Shown one piece after another: positions 1 through 11,952 of a DNA stretch of 64,000 nucleotides. This DNA comes from Pyropia haitanensis (Eukaryota; Rhodophyta; Bangiophyceae; Bangiales; Bangiaceae), in contig SDUX01000004.1 of NCBI GenBank assembly GCA_008729055.1, positions 4,976,559-5,040,558 of the forward strand. The letters run 5' to 3'. The notes under the pieces were generated by a model. It was not told the origin of the DNA, did not search any database, and saw only the letters and a program-made list of their open reading frames with translations. The position numbers and the translations under genes are program-made. The stretch's first letter is position 1. Each line of letters opens with the position of its first letter.

Positions 1-928
1 GACCGCCGCCAGCCCATGGAAGCGGCCGCCGTCAAGAGCGGCTCCGTGCGCTTGTTGGCGCTGAGCCCGCTGCCAGCGCCCTGCTCTTGCTTGTTGCCGT
101 CCGCGGCCCGTTCGTTCCGGGACGGCGGCCGGACCACGCGGGGGGGTCCCGCTGCGGGTGGAGGACGCGCCCTCCAGGCGGCGGCAGCGTGCGGTCACCA
201 AGCTGCTGCCTGGTCGGCCGGCGGCGGCGGCAGCGGTAGCGAGGGCGCCCATGGAGGGAACACCGCACGAGGGGGGGTTCTTCACGCCGCCGGCACCCCC
301 AACACCGCCGCGACGGGGACCCGCTGGCCACTTCTGTACCCCGCTCGCCAGGCAGGGGGAGGCGCGGCCGCGCTGATGGCCGGCAACAGCCGTGGGGTGG
401 CCCACAGGTACTGCTTTTTCTGAGGGGAGAGGCGGCGGCGACTCCCTGCGCGCACCCGTGGGGCGCGTGCCGCCCGTCGGTCTTGGCTAGCGGGGACAAC
501 CCGGCCCGCGGCGACCCGTGTACTCACCCGCACTGTGGCGTGGGGGGGTAGTCGAGAGACGCTGCTGTCGGGGGAGTCCGCGGGAGCAAAGAGAAGGTCC
601 AAGAGTAAAACGATAAATACATGCATTGGGCCTGTATTGTCTGTGTTTGCGGTCAATCGCTGAGTAATCTAGTCAATTCTTCTCGACTGGGGGGATCGGA
701 TCAGTGCTTCGCCACCGCTGTGCGTGCGGTTCCTCCCGACGCCGCCGCCGTCGCGACGGAGTCGCTGGACAGACGACGACTCCATCCTTGCCGTCGCCGG
801 TGGTGTGCACACCGTCCGCCTGCGCCGCGACGCCCGCCGCCGCCCGCGCGGCACCGTGCGGCCACGTGTGAGGGGCGCACTCCCCATTGCCGCGGCGGCA
901 GGACGGACGTCTGTTGGGGGTTGGCGTC
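1..928. other. no gene assigned; 5' flank of dyskerin
   Basis: Several short frames are open here on both strands, but all are Ala/Gly/Pro/Arg-rich and none shows a recognisable domain. The frame open from base 1 to 423 on the plus strand could be the end of a gene that starts outside the window, but nothing in it supports that. The last 300 bases precede the dyskerin start and presumably hold its promoter; I see no TATA box. Confidence 0.4.
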
Positions 929-2869
929 ATGGCGTCTGCGGCGGTGATGGACGAGGAGCAGGACTACGTCCTCAAGCCCGAGAAGGTAAGGTGAGGGGGG
1001 AAGGGGGGACGTGGCGGGGGGGGGGTCCCGTCCTTTCGCGCGGCTGTTGCCTCTCCTGTTGAACTGGGCTGCCGTGGTGCGAACCGTCTACGGTGGGGAG
1101 GTGCGTGGCATGGGGCATCTTTGGTGAGTGAGGCGGTGTTCGTCGCTGAGCATTGTCCACTGACCCGTTGCTACGCTTGCCGGGTTGCATCGCGTGTTCC
1201 GTTGTCGCGGTTTGTTTCCGTTTTTTTTTTTTTTTCTGTTGTGCTGGTTGGCCTGGTGGGGCGCCTGTGCTGCGCCACCGTGTCATGTTTGTGTCGTGCT
1301 GTTCGGGCTGTCGCGCGGATACCATCGCGCGTGCAGACGCCCAAGCTGGACACCTCCCAATGGCCGCTGCTGATGAAGAACTACGACCAGCTGCACGTGC
1401 GCACGGGCCACTTTACACCCCTCCCGTATGGCTGTTCGCCGCTCAAGCGCCCCATCGCCGAGTACCTGCGGTACGGGGTCATCAACCTGGACAAGCCCGC
1501 GAATCCGTCCTCCCACGAGGTAGTGGCGTGGATCAAGCGCATACTGCGGGTGGAGCGGACGGGCCACTCGGGGACGCTGGACCCCAAGGTGACGGGCTGC
1601 CTCATTGTGTGCATTGACCGGGCGACCCGGCTGGTAAAGTCGCAACAGTCGGCCGGCAAGGAGTACGTGGCGGTGGCCCGCTTCCATGGCGACGTGGACG
1701 AGGCGGCCGTCCGGCGGGGAGTGGAGCTGCTGACGGGCGCGCTCTTCCAGCGGCCGCCCCTCATTTCGGCGGTGAAGCGGCAGCTGCGGGTGCGCACCAT
1801 CTACGACGCGAAGCTCATTGAGTACGACGCGGCGCGGCGGCTGGCGGTCTTTTGGGTGTCTTGCGAGGCGGGCACCTACATCCGCACCCTGTGCGTGCAC
1901 CTCGGTTACGTTCTCGGCGTTGGCGGCAACATGCAGGAGCTGCGGCGCGTGCGGTCGGGCGCCTTTTCCGAGTCTGGCCCCACGCTCGTGTCCCTCCACG
2001 ACGTCCTCGACGCGCAGTGGATGCTGGACAATGCGCGCGACGAGGCGTACCTGCGGCGGGTGGTGCAGCCACTCGAGGCGCTGCTTGTCGGCCACAAGCG
2101 GCTGGTCGTCAAGGACTCGGCGGTCAACGCGGTGTGCTATGGCGCCAAGCTCATGATCCCCGGCCTGCTGCGCTTTGCTGACGGCATTGAGGTGGGGGAG
2201 GAGGTGGTCATCATGACCACCAAGGGCGAGGCCGTCGCGCTCGCCTATGCCGAGATGGCCACCGCCGTCATGGCGTCGTGCGACCACGGGGTGGTAGCGC
2301 GCGTCAAGCGGGTGGTGATGGAGCGGGATACGTATCCACGCAAGTGGGGGCTCGGGCCGATGGCGACCAAGAAAAAGGGGATGATCAAGGCGGGGACGCT
2401 GGACAAGTATGGGCGGCCCAACGAGTCCACCCCGGCAGACTGGCGGACAGCCGTCCCGCCGCTGGGCGCCGACGCGGTGGCGTCGGCCGCGGCGGCGGCG
2501 GCGGTCGTCGCGTCCACGGCGGCCGAGGCGGCGACGGCGGCGACGATGGGGGCGGCAGAGCCCGCTGCTGAAGCGGCGCCGCCCAATGGCACCGCCATGG
2601 CGGCGGCGGCGCCTGAAACGCCGCTCTCCAAAGAGGAGAAGAGGCGGATAAAGTCGGCCAAGAAGGCGGCCAAGGAGGCGGCCAAGGAGGCGGCCAAGGC
2701 TGGCGCCGGTGCCACCGGGGACGGCGCCGACAAGGATGCGGCGGCGGCCAAGGCGGAGAAGAAGCGCCTGAAGGCGGAGAGGAGCGCACGAAAAGCGGCC
2801 AAGGAGGGCGGCACCGCCGAGAAGTCAGACAAGAAGAAGAAGAAGGCAAAGGACGCCATGGTGGAGTAA
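929..2869 (+). CDS. DKC1 (CBF5): dyskerin / Cbf5-type rRNA pseudouridine synthase (2 exons)
   Basis: This is the catalytic subunit of H/ACA snoRNPs, which converts uridine to pseudouridine in rRNA and snRNA in the nucleolus. Exons are 929-985 and 1337-2869; the intron 986-1336 starts GTAAGG, has a long T tract, and ends GTGCAG, joining in phase 0 to give 529 residues (human dyskerin has 514). The N-terminal DKCLD-like segment contains LDTSQWPLL. The TruB catalytic core has [15 protein letters not shown] with the catalytic Asp near residue 101, then [14 protein letters not shown] and [13 protein letters not shown] domain covers roughly residues 265-340. The tail is Ala- then Lys-rich and ends [15 protein letters not shown], matching the Lys-rich tails of this family. 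The ATG at 929 was chosen because exon 1 then reads [11 protein letters not shown], matching the conserved lead-in, while the frame open upstream of exon 2 is intronic. The family call is secure; the start is inferred. Confidence 0.95.
986..1336 (+). other. dyskerin intron 1
   Basis: The donor is AAG|GTAAGG and the acceptor GTGCAG|ACG. A T tract near 1219-1235 lies in the middle. Reading through the intron gives a longer open frame with a hydrophobic segment, which is why a naive model would start at 1121. Conservation of the LKPE...KLDTSQWP junction in dyskerins supports removal of this segment. Confidence 0.85.
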
Positions 2870-3250
2870 TGACCCCACTGCGCTTTGGCTGTTTCCCTCC
2901 AATGCATATTCTTTCGTGCTCCCTCTGTCTGCGGTCTTGTCCGCGTAAGGAAAACAGGCGGCTCCATTGCACGCAAGACGCCACAGTCCTGCCCATCAGC
3001 GGCACGGCGTGAGACCCAGCCTCGCGCTCCGTGGCGATGCCGCCCGAGGACCTGACCGCCCTGGTGCGGTCATGGCGCGTCCCTCTGCCAATAGCCCCTA
3101 AGCGATGAGAGACAGGAACGAAAGGTGCAAACCAAGATAGCGAACCAGCACCCGGTCTCGCGGGACTACTCACACAAACACGAACGAATGAAAATATGCA
3201 GATGGACGGTCGCCATCGGTCGTGTCAACTCTCCCCGCGTCGCATCCCTC

Positions 3251-4198
3251 CTACAAGTCCACCTCTTGAAGGGAGCTGGACGCCATTGAAATGCGAGCCG
3301 ACGGGGCGGCCCCCTCGAGCAGGTCCCCCCCGTCCGAAGAAATCTTGAGCGCCATAAACTTGTCGCTCATCTCCTTGTTGGCGGCCTCGAGCTCGGCAAC
3401 GCGCGCGTTGGCGGCGTCGAGCTGTTTGGTGCTCGCCGCCGCGGCGCGCTCCAGGTCAATCTTGGCCCAAACGAGGTCGTTCTTGGCCCCCTCGGCCGCC
3501 TCTGCGCGCTCCGACGCAGCCGCGGCGGTCCGCTCCAGCTGCCGCAGGCTGTTGCTCGCCACCGCACGGGCCTCCTCGCCCTCTGCAACCTTGAGCTTCA
3601 TCTCCACCAGCTGCTCAATCATCTGATCGTACGCCCCGTTGGCCGCCTCCATCGTGGCCGCCGCCTGCACACGGAAGCGGAGCTGCTTCACCTCGGACGA
3701 CAGCTCCGCGGCCTCCTTCTCCACCTCTGCAGAGCGTAACCTGGATGCCCGCAGCTGTGCCTCGAGGTCCCGCACCTGCTCCTTGAGGGCGGCCATGCCG
3801 GCGGCGGCGGCGCCCGCCCCACCGCCGCCCGGCATCGCGCCGCCCGCCACTGTCCCCGAGCCCTGCGCGCGCGCGGCGGCGGCGAGCGCCAGGTCCCGCT
3901 CCCGCGTCATGGCCTTGAGGTTGTGCCCATGGTTCCGCCGCAGCGACGCCATCTCCACGCGGGCGGTGGACAGCGCCGCCTGCGCGTCGGCGAGCGACGC
4001 CCGCAGCGCGACCACGTCATCGTCACCGCCGCCGCCAGTCGTGGCGCCCGTGGGGGGGAGGGGGCTCCCGGGGGTGGTTCCTACACCGTCGCCACCAACG
4101 TCAGCGCCTTCGGCAGCGACCTTGCGCGCCAGCTCCGCCATCATGCGTTGCCGCCTGGCGGCGGCAGCACCCAGCGGCTTGGCCGGGGCGTCCGACAT
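3251..4198 (-). CDS. predicted coiled-coil protein of unknown function
   Basis: The product has 315 residues from the ATG at 4198, which begins MSDAPAKPLGAAAARRQ. The frame stays open upstream, but that part is hydrophobic, Pro-rich and reads like untranslated leader. After a Gly/Asp-rich linker (about residues 40-65) the protein is almost entirely heptad-like helix: VVALRASLADAQAALSTAR, a Gly/Ala break near 125-145, then a long Glu/Ala/Lys/Arg-rich helix from about 145 to 290 ending with VAELEAANKEMSDKFMALK. The C-terminus is Ser-rich. I recognise no family. It is convergent with dyskerin, the two stops being about 380 bases apart. Composition suggests a cytoskeletal or tethering coiled coil, but that is a guess. 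Confidence 0.75.
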   Translation of the reverse strand: MSDAPAKPLGAAAARRQRMMAELARKVAAEGADVGGDGVGTTPGSPLPPTGATTGGGGDDDVVALRASLADAQAALSTARVEMASLRRNHGHNLKAMTRERDLALAAAARAQGSGTVAGGAMPGGGGAGAAAAGMAALKEQVRDLEAQLRASRLRSAEVEKEAAELSSEVKQLRFRVQAAATMEAANGAYDQMIEQLVEMKLKVAEGEEARAVASNSLRQLERTAAAASERAEAAEGAKNDLVWAKIDLERAAAASTKQLDAANARVAELEAANKEMSDKFMALKISSDGGDLLEGAAPSARISMASSSLQEVDL

Positions 4199-6906
4199 GG
4201 CTCGGAGAGAGGGGAGCGGGAGGGCGGACGATAACGTGATAGGAGGGGAAGCAGTCGAGACGCCAGCGCATGCGCCAGAAATGATAGCAGGGCCGGCGAC
4301 GGGGAACAACAACGATAAGGCCTAGTCGAGGCGGCAGGGGTACGTACCGACAGGCACGCTACAACACGGAGCAAGCCGAGGGCTGGGATTCGCAGGGGGG
4401 ATGGCGACGCCGGCGTCGCCAACTTGTAGAAGCGAGTGGCGTCGGCAAGGGACAGCGGCCCTCCAGTGTTTGGCCGCCTAGCGTGAGCCAAGCACAACTG
4501 AACTCCCCGCCGGCGAGACGGGCGACACTGCTCTGTGCCAGGCCAGGCAGCACAGCGGCGCGTAGGAGGGGCCCCCACGCCCCACCCGCATTCGGCAGCC
4601 AGCCGTGATGCGGTCTGACAGACGGAGTGCCTCTGCGGGGCTGAAAACGGCACGTGTGCCAGGTGTGCCACTTTCGAAACAAACTGACCGTATCGCGAGT
4701 CATGAGAAAAAAAACTCCATGTAATAAAGTAATCCAATTGCGACGGCTGCTTGAAAATGTTCTGTGGTCGACCATGGAAGGGACTGGGCGGGGTGTTGAG
4801 TGGTTGAGCGTCCGCCCAAGCGGCACACCACCAGACCCGCTCACCAACGGTTTGCAAACGGCAACGAGCGGGAAGGAGGCAGGTGGTCCGCGAACGGCTT
4901 CAAACGGGGTCTATGTGTCCATGGTATTCTGTGTGTCTTTCACAGGCATGGTGGGTGTGGTCGTGGGCCTTTCGAGCTCGCTCTCGCGTCAGGTGACAGT
5001 GGATCCAGGACCAGGCCCAGGAGCCGTGCGTGCGCTCAGAAAGTAGACCAAGTGGGTGTCTTTGTATACGGACAGATAATCACAGTGGCAGCGCGACAGA
5101 GGCGACCACATTATGTCTTAACGATAGCACTCTGTTCATAGGCAGGCCAGTCGTGTAATGCGGTCTGAAAGATCAGCAACTCTTCTGTTTTTTCTACCCT
5201 CAAGCTCTATGTGTACGGCGCACCGCGTTTTAGTACCTTTGAGGTCAACACAGAGTCGTTGCTTTCTCCAGTCAACTCCGTGTCGCTTCTTCTTCTTCGC
5301 CGGGACAGAGAAGAGCACAGAGATTGTTGTTCGTGACGGCCGGTCAGACGTAAACAGACCGATCAGCTGTCCCTCCGCCCCACGGGCGGAGGATCTTTCC
5401 GCTCATGGCGGGGGAAGGGGATATCAGCTGGGGGCGCGGAGGGGAACCCGTCGGCCGACGGCGGCCGGCACATTCGTTTGCCCTCGCGCCAGCGCTCTCG
5501 GCGCTTCGTGAGCCGCTCCCTCCCACCTTCCCGACTTGGCACCCGCGTGGCACTCACCGCGGACGAGTGCTTCTTCTTGCCTGCCTCCTCTGGGGGGCAC
5601 GCTGTTTGCCCTCTCTTGTTCTGGGCGCGAGCACTTCCTCGCGTCCAGGGTTTGGTCGGCTTGCTGTGGCGATCTCTTGACACACACGCACCCGGCCGAG
5701 CCAATGTACAAACGTGCATCTATTGGCACACCCGCGACTGGAAGCAAGAGTAATTGATTTCCAGCACCGGTACTACGGTCGTTACGTGCAATCAACCAGA
5801 CCGATGGGCAGCCACGGTCATCATAGTCCCGCTTGAAACGTACTGCAGCGAGTGTGTGTAATATGCTACAAGAGTCGTGGCATTCCTGCGTGGCTGGCAT
5901 GTGATCGGGCAAAACTGCTGATGCTGTACAGTTCTTTGACACAGCCTGAGCCGGGCCTCGTGGCTGAAAGCTCGGCCATAGCGAGACTGCGAAGTCGCCG
6001 AGCTGCATGGCGCCGTATCAGCCTCCAAAGACACTTCCATTCGTGGAGAATCCGGGGGAGAAGAGACGGAGGGGAGTGGGCAGCTGCAAAGAACAGGTCA
6101 GTGCTGCGTTCTCTCCGTGCCATCTGTTGGCAGCATGCGGCCAGCCGAGGACGAAATCGAGACATCGTCTTGTAAAGTGCCACGTGGTGTCTGCATTCTG
6201 GCTGATCCTGGGGTGCTGGGCACGAATTACAAACGTGGTCACTGGACTGCCTGTCGCGGGGCGTGTGAGAATTTTTCTGTGGGAATCTGCCACGCACGGC
6301 AAGGTCACACATCGACGGAGCGCCCTTCGGGAAAAATAGTCAGCCGCACCCCAAGATACTGTACAGCATGTACGCACCGCGTCCGTGGCGGCACGCTCCT
6401 ATGTGTCGACGTGATGGGTGACTCTTGAGCACCTGCACAGGTGCCAGAAGATCACCTCGCTGGTGGTCGCCAGCCAGAGCACCCTGTGCATGCCAGCCCG
6501 GAGCGAGACGAGTACAACGTAGTATGAAAGTAGGGCACAACTGCGCTTTATGTCTTCCCTACATACCGATGGATATCATCCGAGTGATCTCCGTCCGCAA
6601 GAGAAAGAAAACCTCGTTGTGAAAGCAAGGAGAAGATATCAACCCATAAGGCACACATACAAGCCCGCAGTTGAGCCCCTCGCACCACGCATCGACGACA
6701 CGCATACGGGTGAGCTCAGCCTTCATACGGCAACGCAAAAGTCCCTCCGGAACACCATAAAGCAGAACAGAGGAGAGCCTCTCATTGAGAAAAGCAACGG
6801 CGCAGTGAAGAGAAAACACGGGCAGAGAAAGAGAGAAAGGCAATCATCAAGTACTCAGCGAAAAGCAAAGGGAGAGAATCAATAGAAAGCACACGCCGTG
6901 CAGCGG
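4199..6906. other. intergenic, no gene seen
   Basis: This 2.7-kb stretch lies between the start of the coiled-coil gene and the 3' end of the bZIP gene, so it should hold the former's promoter and the latter's terminator. It is less GC-rich than the genes and contains only short frames without domains. The longest minus-strand open frame (around 4141-4857) has no recognisable content. I found no tRNA or rRNA. Confidence 0.5.
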
Positions 6907-8364
6907 TCACTGCAACAACTCAAACCTATGTTTCAGGCGGTCCTGATCGCCCGGCAACAGAAGCGGGCGCATCACAGAGACAAGATCCCGCAGGTCCGCC
7001 ACCAACACGCGTAGCCGCTCAACCTCGGAATTTATGGTCTTGAAGCTCTTCTTGAACTTCTCACGGCTCCTGCCCAAGATGAAAAAAGGGCGACAAAAGC
7101 GAGACCAACACCCTACGGCACGGAAGGGGTGCATTGTGGCGCTGCCTCGTCAGTGAAACAAGTTCGTCAAGCAGCCAGACTCTCGCAAAGGGGCCAGCTT
7201 ACTAACATGGAGCACGTCTCTCTCGGCCACCCCTCCATGCAAGCTTCGTTCTCCCCATCCTCTTCCGATACGCTTTCTTCTCTCATCCTCCACTCCACCC
7301 CAGGCCTCTTCGATGACCCTCGTGACGTACCGCTCCGCGCTCATGCGGTTCTTGAGGCGCCGCTCCTGTTGCAGTGACAGCGCACCCGATCCGGTTGCCC
7401 GACCACCGCCGCCACCGCAGCGGCCTGCTGCGACACCCAGCCGAGGGGACAACTGCCGCGGGCTTGTCGAAGGGTCCGATACGGTACGGGAAGAGGGCGT
7501 CGCCTGCCCCGGCGACGAAGGTGGTACAGCCGATGAAGCTGACGGCGGCGACGGGGACGGAGCAATGAGCGCCGCCCGCCGGCGGTTCGTCTGAGGAGAA
7601 GCAGCCGCAGCAGCGTTCACCAGTGGTGGGACCGACTGGTTGGCGACCACTAAGCGCCGAGGAGGGGTGACGTAGGCCATGTACGATGCACTCGCCGGAG
7701 TCCAGGCCCCGCCCGCGCCCATGGGCGACGGCGCCGGCGCTGCCGCAGGCAGCGGCGCTGACGCGGCAGACGGCGCCACCGGATGCCTCCCCCACGCATC
7801 GTCGCGGCCGTTGAGCACAACTGGTGTTGGGCCTTGCGGCGGCCTCGATACGTGGTGGTGAGGGCCACCAGCAAAGGTTCCGAAGAGGGACGGTACCGCG
7901 GAAGGCAAGGGCTCTGCTGGGGAATAATGGCCGCCGACCATGTAGCTGAGACCCGTCGCTGGCACGCCTCCACTTGCCTGACGTCCGATACGGGGATACT
8001 CCAAGTGGGCAAGAGGCCCGATGCCGCCATCCCGGCGCTCTGTGCCAGGAACCCCGGCCTGACCACCTCTCTCTTCACAGACGCCTCCGCCACAGGCACC
8101 GTTGCCGCTGCTGCCGCCACAGGCACCGTTGCCGCTGCTGCCGCCACCACCACCGCCGCTGCGGACCCATGCTCCACCTGCCCCCCGGCTGCCGCTCCCA
8201 AACCCGCCGTTGACCCGCTCCAGCGGCCGCGTCGTTGGGCGGTCCTCCAGGAGGAGGGCCGCTTCCAGCTCCCCCGTGTGCAGGTCCAGAGCACTGTTGT
8301 AAGGGAGGGTCAGGCTGCCCTCACGTACGGCGTCGACGACCTGGGGAGGCCCATAGGATGACAT
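6907..8364 (-). CDS. bZIP transcription factor (2 exons)
   Basis: Exon 1 is 8364-7331 and exon 2 is 7069-6907; the intron 7330-7070 has donor GTACGT and acceptor GGGCAG. Splicing joins ...KNRMSAER to SREKFKKS and yields N-x7-R-x9-I-x6-L-x6-L-x6-M, exactly the bZIP spacing (N339, R347, I357, L364, L371, M378). Without splicing the basic region is broken, so the junction is strongly supported. The product has about 398 residues from the ATG at 8364 (MSSYGPPQVVDAV). The first 330 residues are low-complexity and rich in Gly, Pro, Ser and Ala, with a tandem 9-residue duplication (ATG-strand repeat SSGNGACGG). The zipper is short, with Ile and Met at two heptad positions. An acceptor-like CTTTGTAG lies about 55 bases upstream of the ATG, so a further 5' exon cannot be excluded. 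It should bind DNA as a dimer in the nucleus; the target is unknown. Confidence 0.8.
8092..8145. repeat. 27-bp tandem duplication in bZIP exon 1
   Basis: Two adjacent identical 27-base units (8092-8118 and 8119-8145) encode two copies of a Gly/Ser/Asn/Cys-rich nonapeptide in the minus-strand bZIP protein. The unit keeps the frame. Confidence 0.85.
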
Positions 8365-11300
8365 GATCGGGGGCGGTCGCAAACTTTCAGCCGGTGGGTT
8401 GGAGCCTGACGAGCGATCTACAAAGAGAGGGAAAGAGGAGAGCCAGTGCCCGAAGGAACGGGGGCTTGGTTCTGCCACCTGAGCCCACGACGTCCGACCG
8501 GTCCAGGAGCAAGTGACCGCCTGCGCGAAGAGGAACCAATTCTGAGAGTAGATGGCGGCGAGGCCCCACCCTCATCCACCAGCACAACAAAGGATGCCAC
8601 ACACCGCGGAGAAACCGAGTCGCGCCAGAAAGGGGCGAAGTCCGCCGCGGCGGTCCCCGCACAACTCGACCACAGCCTGCAGACTCGACACCGACACCCC
8701 TTTTGAACAGCTCCTAGACACCCCTTCTGGGGGTCTCGTTGCCCCCTCCTTCCGGTCTACAGCCAGCCAGGCGGAGGTGCGTCAGGGTCGCGTTGACCCC
8801 ACACGACCAACGCACGGCCCCAAGCAGCCGACTGCAAGCCACCCCTCGAACCGCCGCCTGTGTCCATGCAGGATGTGCGGGGGGGGGGCTAGAGTTGCGA
8901 GCCAAATAAGGTGGGCCCTCGGCCCCTCCTCAACCAGTCACAGCGCAGCCTGTACATGCAGCGCACACCCCAACGCGTGCGTGCTGTGAGGACGGTGGTG
9001 GGGGGGGGTGAGGCTCCGCCGCTCCCGAGTCGGATGGGCTGCGGCTCATCTCGTCCAGGACGCCACAAGCTCGAGTGCCAGCGGCGGTACGGCGGGTCAC
9101 GCGGAGATAACCCAACTGCTCGCGCGCGCTCGAGCGGGGCGAGTCGTCTGAAATCTGCGCAGCCCCGCCACCCCGCTCGCTGACGTTGCCACAGCCGCGG
9201 ACGCGCCCGGGCCGCCGCCTGCCGCTCCGCCGCCGCTCCCGACAGCCCCCGGCAGCGCACTCTCGGTCCTGCTCTGGTGTCGCCCTGCGCGACGGCGAGG
9301 TTGCTAAAACAGATATGGCGGGGCCTCGGCCGTTCCCACGTCCGCTGTGCACGGGAGGCGCCTCGTCTCCCCCGCCAAAATGGGGACAGCCGGGAGCCAT
9401 ATCAATCGATCAGAGAGAACGAGACGAAAAGGGGTAGGCGACCGTGTTGCTTGTCCTTCATCAGACCGACGTTTGATGGGCGGAGCGGCGGCGGCCGCAG
9501 GTCGCCAGCACCTCACACCACGAATGACGGGTCGACACATCAGGTGTGCGACAGAAAAGGTGCTCCGGCCAGTCTGATACGCCCTTGTACACGACCCGGC
9601 GGACTGGATTTGATTGACTGATACGCTCAGGCGGCGTGCGCCCGCGCCAACCGTCTCGTATCGTCGGCGGCGAATCGGGTGTCGCTGTGGGGGCTCGTTG
9701 TCCGGCGGGTCCCCCCCTCGGTGCGTCTGCCTGCGATTTCGCTCGCGAACGCGACGGAATGGTGGGCGCGTCTGGCGGCAGCCTGACGAGAACGAGACCA
9801 GATCAACCGTGGTCGGTGCGAGACAAATGCAGGCCAGCGCACCGCCAGCTACCCGCGGGGATCGTGGTGAGTGCAGCGGACTTCAAACGTCGGTCCTCGC
9901 GACGGCACCATGCGGAACGCGACCGGCCGTGCCCGACTAGGGACAAGTCCCGGGTGTCGTCATCAAGTCGCCACGCCGAGTAGTGGTCCCGTTTGGGCAG
10001 GTGCGCCGTGTGCGTCCTAACAGCCGCGGTGCGGTGTCCGCTGGACAAAGCCCCTTGGGATCCTGTAGGCGGCCAAGCTGGGCCGGTTGATGGTGATTGA
10101 GCAGAACGGCGGCGGCGCGCCCTGCGCACCCCATTTTGGCAAAACCGAACGGCGTGCGCTCGAGCTGTCATGTAGGGTGATGAGCCTCAGGAGTTCACAG
10201 CAGGGCGCACATGTGGGGCTGAGAACGGGACTATTCCTGCGCGTCCACACCCCTCTCGGACGGCCGGGGTTGACCGAGATATGCCCCCCTCTGTGGCGCC
10301 TCTTGGCACAATGCTTCATTCTCGAGTCCGACACGTGTGACGTGTCTGGCCCGCGGTCGGTGCTCCCCGGCAGATGTACGCTCCACCTCGGCTGTACATC
10401 TTGGACCGCCAGCGGCACTGATCCAGAACAGGGCCCGCGTTGGCTTTTGAGAGGGGGGCGCCAGCCTGGATTCGACAGCCGGCAGCCGGCGGCTGTCGCT
10501 CGCGGAGGGCCCAGCCAGGGCAGTGGGAGGCGCCGTTCCATCCAGAAAGGAAGCGGGCGGGTCCCCTCCGAGGGGCGGCTGCAGGAGAGCGCACGTGATG
10601 AAACGCAGCACGCGGTGGGGCAGGTCCCGATTTCTGCTGTCGTGCACAAAAATGACCGGACAGTCAGTCTCCACACTCTTATCCGTGTCGGATACTATCC
10701 GGCATCGATATCTCCCGACGTGCTTACAGCTCGTCAACAGTGGGTCATGGTGCGATCATGGCAGGTGAGAGTGTGCTGCAGATCAATTGTGAATTAGCAC
10801 CGTTCAGGAATGGTCGTTTCTAGGTCATGTAAGCCGCGCCCAGTTTGAATCGGGCACATCCGTTGCTGCCACGTGCACCTGAGTACTGATGAACAATGAT
10901 GGTACTAAGTAGATACGGAAGCCGACCGTTATGGCCCCTGGCGTCTCAGTCGCACAGCACACGGCACTACACCCGGTCAGGAGGAGCCTTGCCTGCAGCA
11001 TGCAGCATTTCGCCTGGCCATGCCCCCCTTGCACTGCCCGCGGCCCATCGTGGCTACCCGAAAAGGCTTACATGTGGATCGCCACCCCTTCGCGGTGCAC
11101 TGTGAGCTGGCGCGAGAAGCCGCTAGTCCCTCCACCCCCCTGCCGCTGGGCTCCCGCCACACCCTCGCGTCACCTCCGCGGTGGTGCCGCAGCCCCTCTG
11201 CCGCCGCGTGTGCCCCGCGTGCACGCCTGTCCAGTAGCTACTGTACACTGGGGGGAGGGCGGGGCCCGTCCACGCCATGCCCACGAGTGTGCCCGCCGTC

Positions 11301-11952
11301 ACCTTCCCACGCCCCGCCCCCGACCGTTGCCCGTGGGTCGCGCCCCCCCTCCCGTGGGCGCCAACACGGCAGAGCTGGTCAGGTGCGGCGACAGTGGCCG
11401 CCGCGGGCGCCGTGCGTGCCAGCGGCGGCCCTCCCCGCGGGCCACCCCGCCGTGCTCCCGTGGTTGGCGCGGCGCCCTCCAGTGCGGCGGCTGAGAGCGC
11501 ATGCGCTTTCGGTCTGGGGCCGCGGCGCATCTACCCACCCCCCCCGCCCCCGACGGCTGGAACGGTAGTCCCGCTCCCACGTCGTGGTGCTCGTGGTGCC
11601 CGGCCCCCCCCCGAGGTCCTTCCCCCCCCCGTTCGCTCAGGCGCCTTTGCACCCCGCCGCCGTCTGCAGTGTGCTCCCGGCTACGCCACCCGGCACTCTG
11701 CCGCGCCGCTGCTGGGTGCAATTGGCGCTGTGGTGACACGCACGTCGCATCTCGGACGGCAGCGCGGGCGACCCGTGGTCAGTCCGCCCGCGCCGCTGCC
11801 TCGCTCTGACTGTCCATCCTCCCCTCGTCGCAGGCTGTGCACGCTTGCCTTGTGTTACCCCCCCCTCTCCCCCGACCTTTGTCGTTCCCGTTGCTCATTC
11901 CCCCCATCGGCTTCCCCCCCCCCCCCCCCCCCCACCGTCCCGCCGGTCCACC
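8365..11952. other. intergenic, no gene seen
   Basis: This 3.6-kb region separates the divergent bZIP and unknown helical-protein genes. Open frames exist on both strands (for example 10087-10797 plus), but they have mixed composition without domains and change abruptly with the alternative frames. The last 300 bases before 11952 are pyrimidine-rich and end in a long C tract just upstream of the next start codon. I see no RNA gene. Confidence 0.45.

Noticed and set aside
1121..1336. Upstream extension of dyskerin with a hydrophobic segment
   Set aside because: It is the intron; removing it restores the conserved N-terminal motif from the ATG at 929.
10087..10797. 236-codon plus-strand frame
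   Set aside because: Mixed composition with no domain or conserved motif; the opposite strand is equally open.
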